In this document: positions 37,739-46,829 of the stretch, piece by piece
How positions within the stretch are numbered: the first letter of the stretch is position 1
Layout of the letters: every line of letters starts with the position of its first letter
Assembly (NCBI RefSeq): GCF_001548115.1
Contig: NZ_AP014821.1
Span: 620,001 to 684,000 of the forward strand
Reading direction: 5' to 3'
DNA: 64,000 bases
Origin: Geminocystis sp. NIES-3709
GTDB taxonomy: Bacteria; Cyanobacteriota; Cyanobacteriia; Cyanobacteriales; Cyanobacteriaceae
Made by a program: the position numbers and the translations under genes
Notes under the pieces: generated by a model
Databases searched by the model: none
What the model was told of the DNA's origin: nothing
The model's input: only the letters and a program-made list of their open reading frames with translations

Positions 37739-38905
37739 ATGAATAAATTAGCTACTAGAATATCTCAAGTTAACCCTTCCATTACTCTCACTATCACAGC
37801 TAAAGCTAAAGCCATGAAAGCTGAGGGTTTGGATGTTTGTAGTTTTAGTGCCGGTGAGCCTGATTTTGATACTCCTGATCATATCAAATTAGCGGCTAAA
37901 CAAGCCTTAGATGATGGCAAAACTAAATATGGTGCGGCGGCGGGTGAAATGCCCTTGCGTCAAGCCATCGCTAATAAGCTCAAAAAAGACAATAATTTAG
38001 AATATAAAGCGGAGAATATCATCGTTACTAACGGAGGGAAACACTCTTTATATAATCTCATAATGGCACTTATCGAAAAGGATGACGAGGTAATAATTCC
38101 TGCACCCTATTGGTTAAGTTATCCTGAAATGGTCACATTAGCTGGGGGGAAATCTGTTATTGTCAACACAACGGCTGAAAATGAGTATAAAATCACCCCA
38201 GAGCAATTAATACAAGCGATTACCCCTAAAACTAAGTTATTTGTCTTGAATTCTCCCTCTAATCCCACCGGTTCAGTATATACTCCTGATGAGATTAAAG
38301 CATTAGCACAGATAATTGTCGATCGAGATATTCTAGTAGTTTCTGATGAAATTTACGAAAAAATTCTTTATGATGGTGCTACCCATTTAAGTATTGGTGC
38401 TGTCAACGAGGAGATTTTTAAACGCACTCTTATTAGTAACGGTTTTGCTAAGGCTTATTCTATGACAGGATGGCGTGTCGGTTATATCGCTGGGGATATT
38501 AATATTATCAAAGCGATGACAACTGTTCAAGGTCACAGTACTTCCAATGTTTGTACTTTTGCTCAATATGGTGCTATTGCTGCGCTAGAATCATCTCAAG
38601 AGTGTGTGGCAGAAATGTTATTATCTTTCACGGAAAGAAGAAAAGTAATGTATTCTGCCGTTGAATCTATTGCCAATGTTAGCACTCCTTTACCTTTAGG
38701 GGCTTTTTATCTATTTATCGATATTAGTAAAACTGGTTTAAAATCTCTTGAATTTTGCGATAAATTACTTACTCAAGAAAAAGTTGCAACTATCCCCGGT
38801 ATTGCCTTCGGTGATGATAACTGTATTCGTTTATCCTATGCTACTGATATGGATTCGATCGAAAAAGGCATGACAAGATTGGGTAATTTTATTAAATCTT
38901 TGTAA
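37739..38905 (+). CDS. aspC: Class I pyridoxal-phosphate aminotransferase (aspartate aminotransferase type)
   Basis: A 388-residue fold-type I aminotransferase of the Ib subgroup. Motifs include [13 protein letters not shown], the [15 protein letters not shown] stretch, [12 protein letters not shown], the PLP region [13 protein letters not shown] and the Schiff-base lysine in [16 protein letters not shown]. This subgroup supplies aspartate from oxaloacetate and glutamate; in cyanobacteria some members also act as prephenate aminotransferases, which the sequence alone does not exclude. Confidence 0.93.
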   Translation: MNKLATRISQVNPSITLTITAKAKAMKAEGLDVCSFSAGEPDFDTPDHIKLAAKQALDDGKTKYGAAAGEMPLRQAIANKLKKDNNLEYKAENIIVTNGGKHSLYNLIMALIEKDDEVIIPAPYWLSYPEMVTLAGGKSVIVNTTAENEYKITPEQLIQAITPKTKLFVLNSPSNPTGSVYTPDEIKALAQIIVDRDILVVSDEIYEKILYDGATHLSIGAVNEEIFKRTLISNGFAKAYSMTGWRVGYIAGDINIIKAMTTVQGHSTSNVCTFAQYGAIAALESSQECVAEMLLSFTERRKVMYSAVESIANVSTPLPLGAFYLFIDISKTGLKSLEFCDKLLTQEKVATIPGIAFGDDNCIRLSYATDMDSIEKGMTRLGNFIKSL

Positions 38906-38952
38906 TAGGAAATAGTCGTTTTGAAAATTGAGTAAAAAACCGTTAGGATGCT

Positions 38953-39348
38953 TTATACAATCTCTTTTTTACTTTGATCAATTTTTGCCCCACGATAAGT
39001 AACGTTATTTTGTTTTGACTGGGGTATAGATTCAACATTTTTCAGACGGTTATATTTTAGACGATTATAATGAAATCCTCTATAAGTCATAGATGATTTT
39101 TTCTCCTGAGAATCTTCTATCGTGAGGGTATTAGAAGCAACTTCCAATTTTTCTATTCGGTTTTTATCTCGATCGTCCATAATAAAGGTAGTTTCAGTAA
39201 ACTTAGTAATAGATTTCTGAGTAAGCAACATTCCCGTGGCCAAAATTGCTAAAAGAATAGGAGTGGGTGCGGATACCAGCCCAACAATACAAGTAATAGC
39301 AGTGACAAAAGCTGATACCGCTAAGATCAAGCAAATAATCAGTTCCAT
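38953..39348 (-). CDS. DUF4278-motif membrane protein
   Basis: A 131-residue protein read from the ATG at 39348, which has a good ribosome site (GAGGTGAAAATT); the longer frame to 39432 lacks one. Two adjacent hydrophobic segments (about 3-21 and 24-42) are followed by a polar domain with two copies of the DUF4278 hallmark (MTYRGFHYN and VTYRGAKID). DUF4278 occurs almost only in cyanobacteria and has no known function. Confidence 0.75.
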   Translation of the reverse strand: MELIICLILAVSAFVTAITCIVGLVSAPTPILLAILATGMLLTQKSITKFTETTFIMDDRDKNRIEKLEVASNTLTIEDSQEKKSSMTYRGFHYNRLKYNRLKNVESIPQSKQNNVTYRGAKIDQSKKEIV

Positions 39349-39592
39349 AATTTTCACCTCTGAATATTTATTATTTATTTCTGGATTTTTGATAAGTGTT
39401 TTATAGGTAGAATAACGGGTTGAGTATAACATTTTTTATCATTTATTCACCGTTATTCATCATCCGATGAACCTTCCTATTCTATAACAAATTCAGTAGA
39501 TAAAAAAGTTATTAATAAAACTAATACACTAGGTTACTTGAGTAAACTTAGAGTTAGAACGTTTTTTTGTAACGAGCAATTGGGTTAAATCA

Positions 39593-40180
39593 TTAAAGAT
39601 TTTTTAAAAAATTACCTAATAATTTTAATCCTGAATCTGTCAAAATACTTTCGGGATGAAATTGCACTCCTTCTACTAATGAATATTCCTTGTGTCTCAA
39701 TCCCATAATAATTCCATCATCTGTCCATGCGGTAATCTCTAATGTAGAAGGAATGGTATTTTTATCTACCACTAAACTATGGTATCTAGTGGCATTAAAA
39801 GGAGTTTTTACGTCTTGAAAAATGCCAATATTATGATGATTAATAAGGGATGTTTTACCGTGCATGAGGGTGGGGGCGGAAACAATTTTTCCCCCGTAGG
39901 CTTGTCCAATAGTTTGGTGTCCTAAACATACCCCTAAAATGGGATAATTTGGGGCTAATTTTGTCACTAATTCTAAACAAATTCCCGCAGAATCAGGATT
40001 ACCCGGGCCTGGTGAAATTACTATACCATCGGGATTAAGGCTAATAATTTCCGTTACTGTAATTTGATCATTGCGATACACTTTGATTTCTTTGGCAACA
40101 GAATATTTATTCCCTAATTCTCCTAAGTATTGTACTAGGTTATATGTAAAGCTGTCGTAGTTATCTATAACCAGAATCAA
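39593..40180 (-). CDS. trpG: Anthranilate/aminodeoxychorismate synthase glutaminase (TrpG/PabA)
   Basis: A 195-residue class I glutamine amidotransferase supplying ammonia to TrpE and possibly PabB. The catalytic Cys is in GVCLGHQ, the His/Glu pair in FHPES, and MILVIDNYDSFTYNLVQYLGE is the usual N-terminus. The start is the TTG at 40180: CAGGAGAAAACAGA precedes it at ideal distance. Upstream TTG codons would add leader residues. The neighbourhood with dgkA and ybeY is common in cyanobacteria. Confidence 0.95.
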   Translation of the reverse strand: MILVIDNYDSFTYNLVQYLGELGNKYSVAKEIKVYRNDQITVTEIISLNPDGIVISPGPGNPDSAGICLELVTKLAPNYPILGVCLGHQTIGQAYGGKIVSAPTLMHGKTSLINHHNIGIFQDVKTPFNATRYHSLVVDKNTIPSTLEITAWTDDGIIMGLRHKEYSLVEGVQFHPESILTDSGLKLLGNFLKNL

Positions 40181-40525
40181 TCTGTTTTCTCCTGTGATCA
40201 ATTTGAAATGAGATTATTAAGTCTATCATGAAGTGTTGCTAAGAGGATGACCATTAGATGAAATTGCTTAAAACAACAGCAGAAATATTTTCTTGGTGAG
40301 ATAGGATTTACAAGGAAAAAGTTTTACGAATTTGAAGACTAAAAAACACAATCTTTAGCTTCTATTTTTGAGATTTCGGCAGTTGTTCGCCACAATTTTT
40401 AATATACTAAGGGAGATTATAATATAATGTTACAGAAAATAGTTGTTATTTGGTTATTTTACTGAACTCAAATTATTTATTCTCAAAGTATAGTTTCGTG
40501 AAATTGGTTTTTACAATATTTTGAT
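40181..40525. other. Intergenic region of about 345 bp
   Basis: AT-rich DNA between dgkA and trpG, all on the minus strand. No reading frame, RNA or repeat was recognised; it presumably holds the trpG promoter. Confidence 0.5.
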
Positions 40526-40990
40526 TTAAAGGATAAGTGCGATCGCATCCGGTAATAAAATAAAACTAGCAACTAATACAGATGCGATCGCCGAAATTAA
40601 TACTGCACCCGCCGCACAATCTTTAGCAATTTTGGCTAATTCATGGTAGCTTTGTTTTACGGTCAAATCTACGACAGACTCGATCGCTGTATTGAGCAAT
40701 TCTAAGACAAGGACAGTGGCACAAGTAAGAGAAATAATTGCCATTTCCACAGTAGTTGCATGGAGATAAAAACCGGCACTCAAAGCCACAGAAGTCATCA
40801 CCGTATGAATTCGGAAGTTCCTTTGAGTGACAAAAGCATATTTAACCCCCTGCCAAGCATATTTAAAACTAGAAATTAAGTTAGGTGCGACTTTCCATGC
40901 TAAATTACGTTTCTCTTTTTTTAACAATGTACCCGAAACACCATCGGGAATGGTGGATGGGGAAAGACTGATTATTTGAAATTTAGACAT
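40526..40990 (-). CDS. dgkA: Diacylglycerol kinase (DgkA family)
   Basis: A 154-residue trimeric-type membrane kinase that phosphorylates diacylglycerol or undecaprenol. About 35 extra residues precede the core. The active-site signature ELLNTAIESVVDL lies near residue 97, with three membrane segments around 62-80, 82-100 and 128-150, and the N-terminal FKYAWQGVKYAFVTQRNFRIH. It follows ybeY on the same strand, as in many bacteria. Confidence 0.93.
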   Translation of the reverse strand: MSKFQIISLSPSTIPDGVSGTLLKKEKRNLAWKVAPNLISSFKYAWQGVKYAFVTQRNFRIHTVMTSVALSAGFYLHATTVEMAIISLTCATVLVLELLNTAIESVVDLTVKQSYHELAKIAKDCAAGAVLISAIASVLVASFILLPDAIALIL

Positions 40991-41203
40991 ATTGTTAACT
41001 TTTGTTAATTAGTTTTCGATCGATTCTTTAGTATAAAGAGATCTTGACTTCTTTACATACTTGATGATGGCATTTTAGCTACTATTTCTCTTAATTATAC
41101 ATTTGAATTTTTTATTATTGTCATAATATTATTTTATGCTTTGCTAAAGTGAGTGTTGTAGTCAACATTTTTATAGACACAGAAACGATCAACTTTGATC
41201 ATA

Positions 41204-41722
41204 CTAAACAAAAAAATCTTGAACTGAAGGAGGTTGAATGCCAATACTATTAAGCAAAAATTCTTGTAAAGTGAGCATTTCTCGTAAAAAATTATCGTCA
41301 GGATGATCCCATCCTAATAAGTGTAAAAAACCATGACTTGCTAACCATACCAATTCAACGTTCAAAGAATGTCCTTGTAACTGTGCTTGTTTTTGAGCAG
41401 TTTGTACGGAAATGATAACATCCCCTAAAGAAACAGTATCCATAAAATCTGCATCGGGGAAATCTGTCTCTAAGGCGGCAAAAGATAATACGTCTGTTGG
41501 TTGATTTTTGTCTCTATATTGTTGATTCAAACTTTGGATTTCTTGATCATCAGTAAATATTAAACTTATCTCATAGGTTTTTTGAGGATCTAAATCTAAT
41601 TCTAAAAGACTTAACCACTTTTCAATCCAATCTTGCCATTGAGATTCCTGAATGGGAGACTCCTGTTGATTCTCAAAAAAAAATAAATCTTCCACATAAA
41701 GATCTGTTCTATATTGTTTCAT
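41204..41722 (-). CDS. ybeY: Endoribonuclease YbeY (rRNA maturation)
   Basis: A 172-residue zinc-dependent RNase for 16S rRNA 3'-end maturation and ribosome quality control. The HX3HX5H motif is seen in HGFLHLLGWDH, preceded by the conserved NQQYRDKNQPTDVLSF and GDVIIS stretches. The ATG at 41722 fits. Its place upstream of dgkA is a widespread arrangement. Confidence 0.95.
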   Translation of the reverse strand: MKQYRTDLYVEDLFFFENQQESPIQESQWQDWIEKWLSLLELDLDPQKTYEISLIFTDDQEIQSLNQQYRDKNQPTDVLSFAALETDFPDADFMDTVSLGDVIISVQTAQKQAQLQGHSLNVELVWLASHGFLHLLGWDHPDDNFLREMLTLQEFLLNSIGIQPPSVQDFFV

Positions 41723-42038
41723 AAAAATTATTGATCATTTAGTTAACTACGTTGCAACTTAATCAATAACATATTAATTATCGATCGTCTCTTTTTTCTC
41801 AAGACTAAATTGAGAATGAAAAAAATTTAATTTTCAGTACTTATGGAAATTTTAAATTCTTATTAGACTTCTCCAAAAATTTAAAATAAAACTCTTAAAA
41901 TATTTGACAGAAAGGAAAAGGAGAAAATTTATTAATTCCTAATTTCTAATTACTAATTCTCCTATTGATTGTTAATGATTAACTTTTAGTCGATAATGGA
42001 AATATTAGTTATTAATCAGGAATACATACAAAGAACTT
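41723..42038. other. Intergenic region of about 315 bp
   Basis: Between divergent ybeY and the DUF502 gene. AT-rich, with short TAATTCC/CTAATTT-like near-repeats around 41935-41965 that look like decayed heptamers. No gene was recognised. Confidence 0.45.
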
Positions 42039-42758
42039 GTGTTACAAAAAATAAAGCAAGATTTAAAAAATGATTTAATCGCAGGATTATTAGTGGTAAT
42101 TCCTTTAGCTACTACAATTTGGTTAAGCTATGTCATTGCAAACTGGGCGATTAAATTTTTAACTCAAATACCAAAACAGATTAATCCTTTTGATGGATTC
42201 GATCCCATTGTTACTAATTTACTCAATTTTTCCGTAGGGTTAACTGTTCCATTCGTGTTAATTCTAATCATTGGTTTAATGGCGAGAAATATTGTTGGTA
42301 AATGGTTACTAGATGTCGGAGAACGAGTTTTGCAAGGTATTCCCTTAGCAGGTTCGATTTATAAAACTCTCAAACAAATTTTAGAAACCTTATTTCAAGA
42401 TTCTCAAACAAAATTTAGAAGAGTTGTCATGGTGGAATATCCCCGCCAAGGCGTGTGGAGTGTGGGTTTTGTCACGGGAAAAGTTAGTGACATGATTCAA
42501 GTTCATCATCATAAACCTGTGTTAAGTGTTTTTATCCCAACTACTCCTAATCCTACCTCTGGTTGGTATGCAGTGATACCAGAAGAAGAAGTTATTACCT
42601 TGTCTATGTCTATTGAAGATGCTTTTAAAGTTCTTATTTCTGGTGGTATCGTTTCTCCTAACATGAATCAGAACAATTCTAAAACACCAATCTCGTTAAG
42701 TAATGCTCCCGTTTCTATTCAGAAGTCGATCGTTGAGTCTTCAGTTACAGAAGATTAA
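42039..42758 (+). CDS. DUF502-family membrane protein
   Basis: A 239-residue protein read from a GTG (MLQKIKQDLKNDLIAGLLVVIPLATTIWL). Two membrane segments, at about 13-36 and 58-82, are followed by the DUF502 soluble domain with VEYPRQGVWSVGFVTG, HKPVLSVFIPTTPNPTSGW and EEEVITLSMSIEDAFKVLISGG. The last 35 residues are a Ser/Asn-rich tail. Family members include the plant LCV (like-COV) proteins; the bacterial role is unknown. Confidence 0.85.
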   Translation: MLQKIKQDLKNDLIAGLLVVIPLATTIWLSYVIANWAIKFLTQIPKQINPFDGFDPIVTNLLNFSVGLTVPFVLILIIGLMARNIVGKWLLDVGERVLQGIPLAGSIYKTLKQILETLFQDSQTKFRRVVMVEYPRQGVWSVGFVTGKVSDMIQVHHHKPVLSVFIPTTPNPTSGWYAVIPEEEVITLSMSIEDAFKVLISGGIVSPNMNQNNSKTPISLSNAPVSIQKSIVESSVTED

Positions 42759-42830
42759 GAGATTGATCAGAATATTTTTACTCATTCATCAGATGATGAC
42801 AAAAAAATTTTACAAGTTATGTACTTTCTG

Positions 42831-42845
42831 TTACAATTATTGTAA
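42831..42845. promoter_or_regulatory. Palindrome TTACAA-TTA-TTGTAA
   Basis: A perfect 6-bp inverted repeat with a 3-base spacer, 73 bp after the DUF502 stop codon and 72 bp before a strong terminator. It could be an operator for a short transcript or a weak hairpin. Confidence 0.35.
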
Positions 42846-42917
42846 AGAAATCTAACAGAGAAGCATTGGATACTCCCTGCAAAGATTTCCTCAAGATTAA
42901 ACGACAATAAATACTTT

Positions 42918-42945
42918 ACCGACATTTATGTGTCGGTTTTTTATT
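42918..42945 (+). terminator. Strong rho-independent terminator
   Basis: ACCGACA-TTTATG-TGTCGGT with a perfect 7-bp stem is followed by TTTTTATT. It is 160 bp after the DUF502 stop codon, unusually far for that gene, so it may instead end a small RNA. Confidence 0.85.
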
Positions 42946-42956
42946 CTTTTGTAAAG

Positions 42957-42983
42957 AGAAGAAAAAGTCATAATAATTGATTC
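42957..42983. repeat. Dispersed repeat R2, partial copy C
   Basis: GAGAAGAAAAAGT, three differing bases, then AATAATTGATT match the second half of R2 copy A. Only this part of the unit is present. Confidence 0.55.
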
Positions 42984-43363
42984 AAAACTCCAAAGAATGG
43001 ATTTATTTCAATTGTTTTCTAACCATGATATTATCGATCGAGTATTTCTTACCTCAGTTCGACAGAAGAAAAATGATAAAGACGAGACAAGTGAACAAGT
43101 GGACAAGTCGAATGGAAGAAAAATTTTCAATATTTGTACATTATTGAGAGAATTTTATTCATTCACAAGAAATACAATCTACCTGTCTTCCAAGTCAAGT
43201 CAGTCATCATCTATTTTTATAGTTCACTCAGGTTTTCTTGAAATCGATCGTAATGGTGAAGTTACTTACTTGCTCAATCTGCTGTTTTTTAGATGCTGTC
43301 GTTTAATTTGAACCTTTCCAAGAAAATTCAGGTCTAAAGGTATGAGTACAACAAAAAATAAAG

Positions 43364-43963
43364 ATGATGAATGTCTTAGCAAATAATCCTGCCGAGATTA
43401 CTGATTTGGAGTTAGTGCAAAAATGCCAACAAGGAGATACAAATTCCTTTCGTTTACTATACCAACGGTATCAACAAAAAGTTAGAGCTACTTTATATAA
43501 GTTATGCGGTAATGAATTGTTGGATGACTTACAGCAAGATGTTTTTTTTAAGGCTTGGAAGTCTTTACCGAAGTTACGAAATTGTCAGTATTTTTCTACT
43601 TGGCTTTATCGCATCTGCTGGAATGTCGCTTATGATTATGGTAGTGCAAAAAAGCGCGATCGAGATCGAACTGAAGCGCACATTAATCAAGTAAAAGAAT
43701 CTCTACAAACGGATTTAGCTAGATCAACTAATCACCATCAAACAGGATTATTGCAATTACATTATCAGGATTTAATACAATCTGGATTGCAAAATCTTAG
43801 TTTAGATCATCGTGCTGTTATTGTTCTTCATGATTTAGAAGATATGCCACAAAAAGAAGTAGCTCAAATTCTCTCGATTCCTGTAGGTACAGTGAAATCC
43901 AGATTATTTAAGGCACGGAAAGAGTTACGTCAATTTTTGGAACAACAAGGAGTAAATTTATGA
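43364..43963 (+). CDS. ECF-type RNA polymerase sigma factor (SigH/SigG-like)
   Basis: A 199-residue sigma factor with only regions 2 and 4, typical for ECF type. Region 2 spans about 20-95 (LYQRYQQKVRATLYKLCGN...QDVFFKAWKSLPKL, FSTWLYRICWNVAYDY), and region 4 about 137-190 with the helix-turn-helix MPQKEVAQILSIPVGTVKSRLFKARKEL. The next gene overlaps by 4 bp (ATGA) and encodes a membrane protein with anti-sigma features, and then an LTXXQ periplasmic protein. This gene order recalls the SigH region of Synechocystis. An envelope-stress role is likely. Confidence 0.9.
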   Translation: MMNVLANNPAEITDLELVQKCQQGDTNSFRLLYQRYQQKVRATLYKLCGNELLDDLQQDVFFKAWKSLPKLRNCQYFSTWLYRICWNVAYDYGSAKKRDRDRTEAHINQVKESLQTDLARSTNHHQTGLLQLHYQDLIQSGLQNLSLDHRAVIVLHDLEDMPQKEVAQILSIPVGTVKSRLFKARKELRQFLEQQGVNL

Positions 43964-44313
43964 CACAAAATCAATCTAATCCTCAAGATGATGACTTAGT
44001 AAATTTTTTGAAGACTTATTCTCCCATTCCCCCAAAAGAAGACAAACCTTGTGAACAATTAGTAATGAGTTCGATCATATCTTCTACTACTTCACCATTA
44101 TTAAATAGCCGATGGTTAAGAAAAGGATGGGTATTATCGGGGACTTTAATTACTACTCTACTCATTTTAGGAGGTTATTTATTTAATCTCAACACTCGAT
44201 CGACCCCTCAAGTAGCCACAGAAATGGATCAATTAGAAGCCTTTATGATTGAAACTTGGTATGATTCAATGGCTCAAGAATCCGAATTAAATTATGTCAC
44301 AGTCAAAGATTAA
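43960..44313 (+). CDS. Putative membrane anti-sigma factor
   Basis: A 117-residue single-pass protein. A polar cytoplasmic part (1-48) with no zinc HX3CX2C motif is followed by one membrane segment (about 58-78) and a short outer tail. Translational coupling (4-bp overlap) with the ECF sigma gene suggests it binds that sigma factor. The lack of a recognisable anti-sigma domain means this is inferred from context only. Confidence 0.6.
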   Translation: MTQNQSNPQDDDLVNFLKTYSPIPPKEDKPCEQLVMSSIISSTTSPLLNSRWLRKGWVLSGTLITTLLILGGYLFNLNTRSTPQVATEMDQLEAFMIETWYDSMAQESELNYVTVKD

Positions 44314-44332
44314 ATTAGGAGTAAATTACACC

Positions 44333-44839
44333 ATGAACAATAGAATTAACTTTCTTCTTCCTTTAGTAACTTTAGCTACTATTTCTTTTAGTAGTAACGT
44401 GATGGCATTAGAAACCGTCAAAGAAGATTCTTTAAGTTTTGATACCTCTAACCCTACTATTTTGGCACAAATGGGACAAAGAGGAAAAGACAAAGGTGAT
44501 ATGTTAGAAAAACTAAATCTTAGTACCGAACAACAGCAACAAATGCAATCTATTCGGACGAAATATCAACCTCAAATGGAAACTCTCAAGCAACAAATGC
44601 GCACGGAAAAAGACAAACTTCGTCAAATGATGACAAATAATGACTCCCAAAATAATTTACGATCGCAACACAGCAAAATAACTTCTTTGAGTCAACAAAT
44701 GGGAGATTTAAGATTTCAAAGTATGTTAGAAATGCGAGAAGTTTTAACTCCTGAGCAACGTCAACAATGGAATCAAATGATGGAGGAAAAAAAAGCTAGT
44801 TGGCAGGAGAGAAGACAACAAAAACAACCTCAGCAGTAA
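44333..44839 (+). CDS. LTXXQ-motif (Spy/CpxP-like) periplasmic protein
   Basis: A 168-residue exported protein: signal peptide about 1-27 (core FLLPLVTLATISFSS, cleavage near VMA-LE), then a helical, Gln/Met-rich domain with two LTXXQ-type motifs (LSTEQQ and LTPEQR), as in Spy and CpxP chaperones that sense or buffer misfolded envelope proteins. I chose the ATG at 44333 because it gives the signal peptide and has AGGAG upstream; a longer frame from 44294 overlaps the anti-sigma gene. Third gene of the sigma operon. Confidence 0.82.
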   Translation: MNNRINFLLPLVTLATISFSSNVMALETVKEDSLSFDTSNPTILAQMGQRGKDKGDMLEKLNLSTEQQQQMQSIRTKYQPQMETLKQQMRTEKDKLRQMMTNNDSQNNLRSQHSKITSLSQQMGDLRFQSMLEMREVLTPEQRQQWNQMMEEKKASWQERRQQKQPQQ

Positions 44840-44903
44840 TTTTGAAAAATAGGAGTCGGAAACAAGAAAATTATGAAAAAATTTATTTACTCATTCCTAA
44901 CTC

Positions 44904-45165
44904 CTAATCACTAATTCCCAATTTCTTATTATCATAGGCTAGAGTTTGTTTTTCTCTGACAATAGCTAAACCTTCTTGAAGTGCGGGAAGTCGATCGTTC
45001 ATCCAGTGGTATTCAGGAATTAAACCTGCAATACCTAGTTTTTCCAGACGATTTCTGACTTTACCCGTTGCACCCACCATAATAACCTGATGATCATTTT
45101 CGTACGATCGAACTTGTGATTACAGCAGTCATTACAACCTTCATCGGGTCTGTAGGTAAGGAAAA
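44904..45165 (-). pseudogene. SulP-family transporter remnant (STAS C-terminus)
   Basis: The minus strand encodes, without an intact upstream gene, the end of a SulP anion transporter: IMVGATGKVRNRLEKLGI, LIPEYHWMNDRL and LQEGLAIV match the second half of a STAS domain, ending at a TAG at 44904. Going upstream this frame meets a stop near 45115. A different frame just beyond reads LPTDPMKVVMTAVIT, like a transporter membrane segment. Most of the transporter is missing, so a deletion has fused two pieces. Confidence 0.65.
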
Positions 45166-45238
45166 TGTTAAGAATTAAAAGTAAGTTTTTTTGATATTCT
45201 TAAATTATTTATCTAAGTTTTTTTAAAACTATGTCTCT

Positions 45239-46090
45239 TCACAATGAAAAATTCTCATTCATTCTTTGGCATTGAGGACAAAAATGACTCGATCGGCCAC
45301 CTAACTTCATTTTGTTAATCGTCGTACCACATATTCGACAAGATAAGCCTTTTCTACCATAAACCCATGCTATTCCTCCGTAGTTACCATTTACGCCTGT
45401 AATTTGGAGAAAATCACTAAAAGAAGTACCACCAGCTTCGATCGCATTTTCCAAAATCTCAATGATAGCTAATCTTAGAGCAGAAATTTGAGAAAATGTT
45501 AAATCACAAGCAAGGGTAAGGGGATGAATGTTTGATTTAAACAGAACTTCATCAGCGTAAATATTTCCAATCCCGGCGACTAAACTTTGATCTAGTAAAA
45601 ATGTTTTAATGTGACGGCGACTTTTGCTTAACTTAGATTGTAAATAAGAATCAGAAAAATCGGGAGAAAAAGGTTCATAACCCAACTTTTGTAAACCCGT
45701 AATAATATTTTCTGGAGATTCATCATTAGGAATAAACCACACTTTGCCAAAAGTTCTTGTATCCACAAACCGTAACTCTCGATTATCAGGGAAAAAGAGA
45801 CGAATACGAGTATGTTTATTTAAAGAAGTATCTTGAGTTAACCATAACAATTGTCCTGTCATCCGTAGATGTACTCCAAGCCAACCATGAGATAATTGAG
45901 CTAATAAATACTTCCCTCGGCGATGCCATGTAATAATTTTTCTTGACTTAATCCCTTCGATAAATGTAGCGTCAACTTTAGGATAAGCCAAACTGCGAGA
46001 CAATAAAACTTCTACACCAATAAAAGTGAGTCCGGAGGTTGCCTTATTTAGCCCCCGGCACACTGTTTCTACTTCAGGTAATTCAGGCAT
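45239..46090 (-). CDS. mutM: Formamidopyrimidine-DNA glycosylase (MutM/Fpg)
   Basis: A 283-residue bifunctional base-excision enzyme that removes 8-oxoguanine and related lesions. The catalytic N-terminal proline (MPELPEVETVCRGL), the H2TH region QSLVAGIGNIYADEVLF and the C-terminal zinc finger with four cysteines (CRIC...CPQC) are intact. The ATG at 46090 is required because the N-terminal Pro is catalytic. It follows psaE on the same strand with 34 bp between them. Confidence 0.96.
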   Translation of the reverse strand: MPELPEVETVCRGLNKATSGLTFIGVEVLLSRSLAYPKVDATFIEGIKSRKIITWHRRGKYLLAQLSHGWLGVHLRMTGQLLWLTQDTSLNKHTRIRLFFPDNRELRFVDTRTFGKVWFIPNDESPENIITGLQKLGYEPFSPDFSDSYLQSKLSKSRRHIKTFLLDQSLVAGIGNIYADEVLFKSNIHPLTLACDLTFSQISALRLAIIEILENAIEAGGTSFSDFLQITGVNGNYGGIAWVYGRKGLSCRICGTTINKMKLGGRSSHFCPQCQRMNENFSL

Positions 46091-46124
46091 AAATTAAGCC
46101 CTAATATAATGGATTTAAACTAGA

Positions 46125-46352
46125 TTATTTTTTCGCAGGTGCGGAAACTTCTTCTAGTTCATTTTCGGCGAAATTGTTAGTGTTAACGCCACCAGCACTA
46201 CCACTGAAACCGTTATAGTTAACTTGATCAAAACGAACAATTACAGGGTAAATAATACCACTTTTATCGATACTAGCAACAGTTCCTACATCTTTATACC
46301 AGTAGGATTCTTTGCGTAAAATTCTTACTTTTGAACCACGTTGAATTGCCAT
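46125..46352 (-). CDS. psaE: Photosystem I subunit IV (PsaE)
   Basis: A 75-residue stromal/cytosolic-side subunit of photosystem I that helps dock ferredoxin and supports cyclic electron flow. The sequence [17 protein letters not shown] is the family start, with SH3-like strands through [17 protein letters not shown] and [11 protein letters not shown]. The length and ends are complete. Confidence 0.97.
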   Translation of the reverse strand: MAIQRGSKVRILRKESYWYKDVGTVASIDKSGIIYPVIVRFDQVNYNGFSGSAGGVNTNNFAENELEEVSAPAKK

Positions 46353-46829
46353 AAATTAAATTATTTTTCTGAAAATGACCATCAAATAACAGATTACTAC
46401 TTGTTTGTCTCTCTGACATCAATTTTTACTTTAAGTTTTATTAAGTTTTTATTTAGTCACTGATTCACGAAATTTATTTTACTGCCATGTTTTACCCATT
46501 TTGTCATATCGATCGCTATCTTTTCATAAACCAAATAAAACTCTAATTCAGATTTTGCACCTCTATCATAAATTCTCACTGAGGAGAGGGAAAAGTGACT
46601 AGAATTGATTTTAACACTTCCAAAATTAATTTTTCCCGTTTTGTTTCGTTTTTCGATCGAGTTTAATTGTGATCATTCGCCAAAGGGAAATCAACCAAAG
46701 GCACAGACTTCGCTATTTATTCATCCATTTATTGATAAATAGGAACAAATTGAGAGTTGCATTTACAAAAAGTAAAGGTTATGATGGTTTTAGTGATAAT
46801 AAAAGTGTTATTAGGAGTCTTCTTTATTA
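46353..46829. other. Intergenic region upstream of psaE
   Basis: About 475 bp between divergent psaE and the small protein gene. It holds R2 copy B (46550-46612) and presumably the psaE promoter. No other gene was recognised. Confidence 0.55.
46550..46612. repeat. Dispersed intergenic repeat R2, copy B
   Basis: Matches copy A (37369-37432), sharing GCACCTCTATCATAAATT exactly and then TCACTGA-GAGA-G-AAAAGTGAC with a few differences. It lies roughly 200 bp upstream of psaE. Confidence 0.8.

Larger units (their letters stand above)
42759..43363. other. Intergenic region of about 600 bp before the sigma factor gene
   Basis: It holds a palindrome (42831-42845), a strong terminator (42918-42945), a partial R2 repeat (42957-42983) and short ACAAGTG-like repeats near 43088. 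A 104-codon plus-strand frame at 42997-43311 is not convincing as a gene. Confidence 0.55.

Noticed and set aside
42997-43311. A 104-codon plus-strand frame (MDLFQLFSNHD...).
   Set aside because: Low-complexity composition, no ribosome site, no recognisable domain, and it overlaps repeat-rich intergenic DNA; treated as non-coding.
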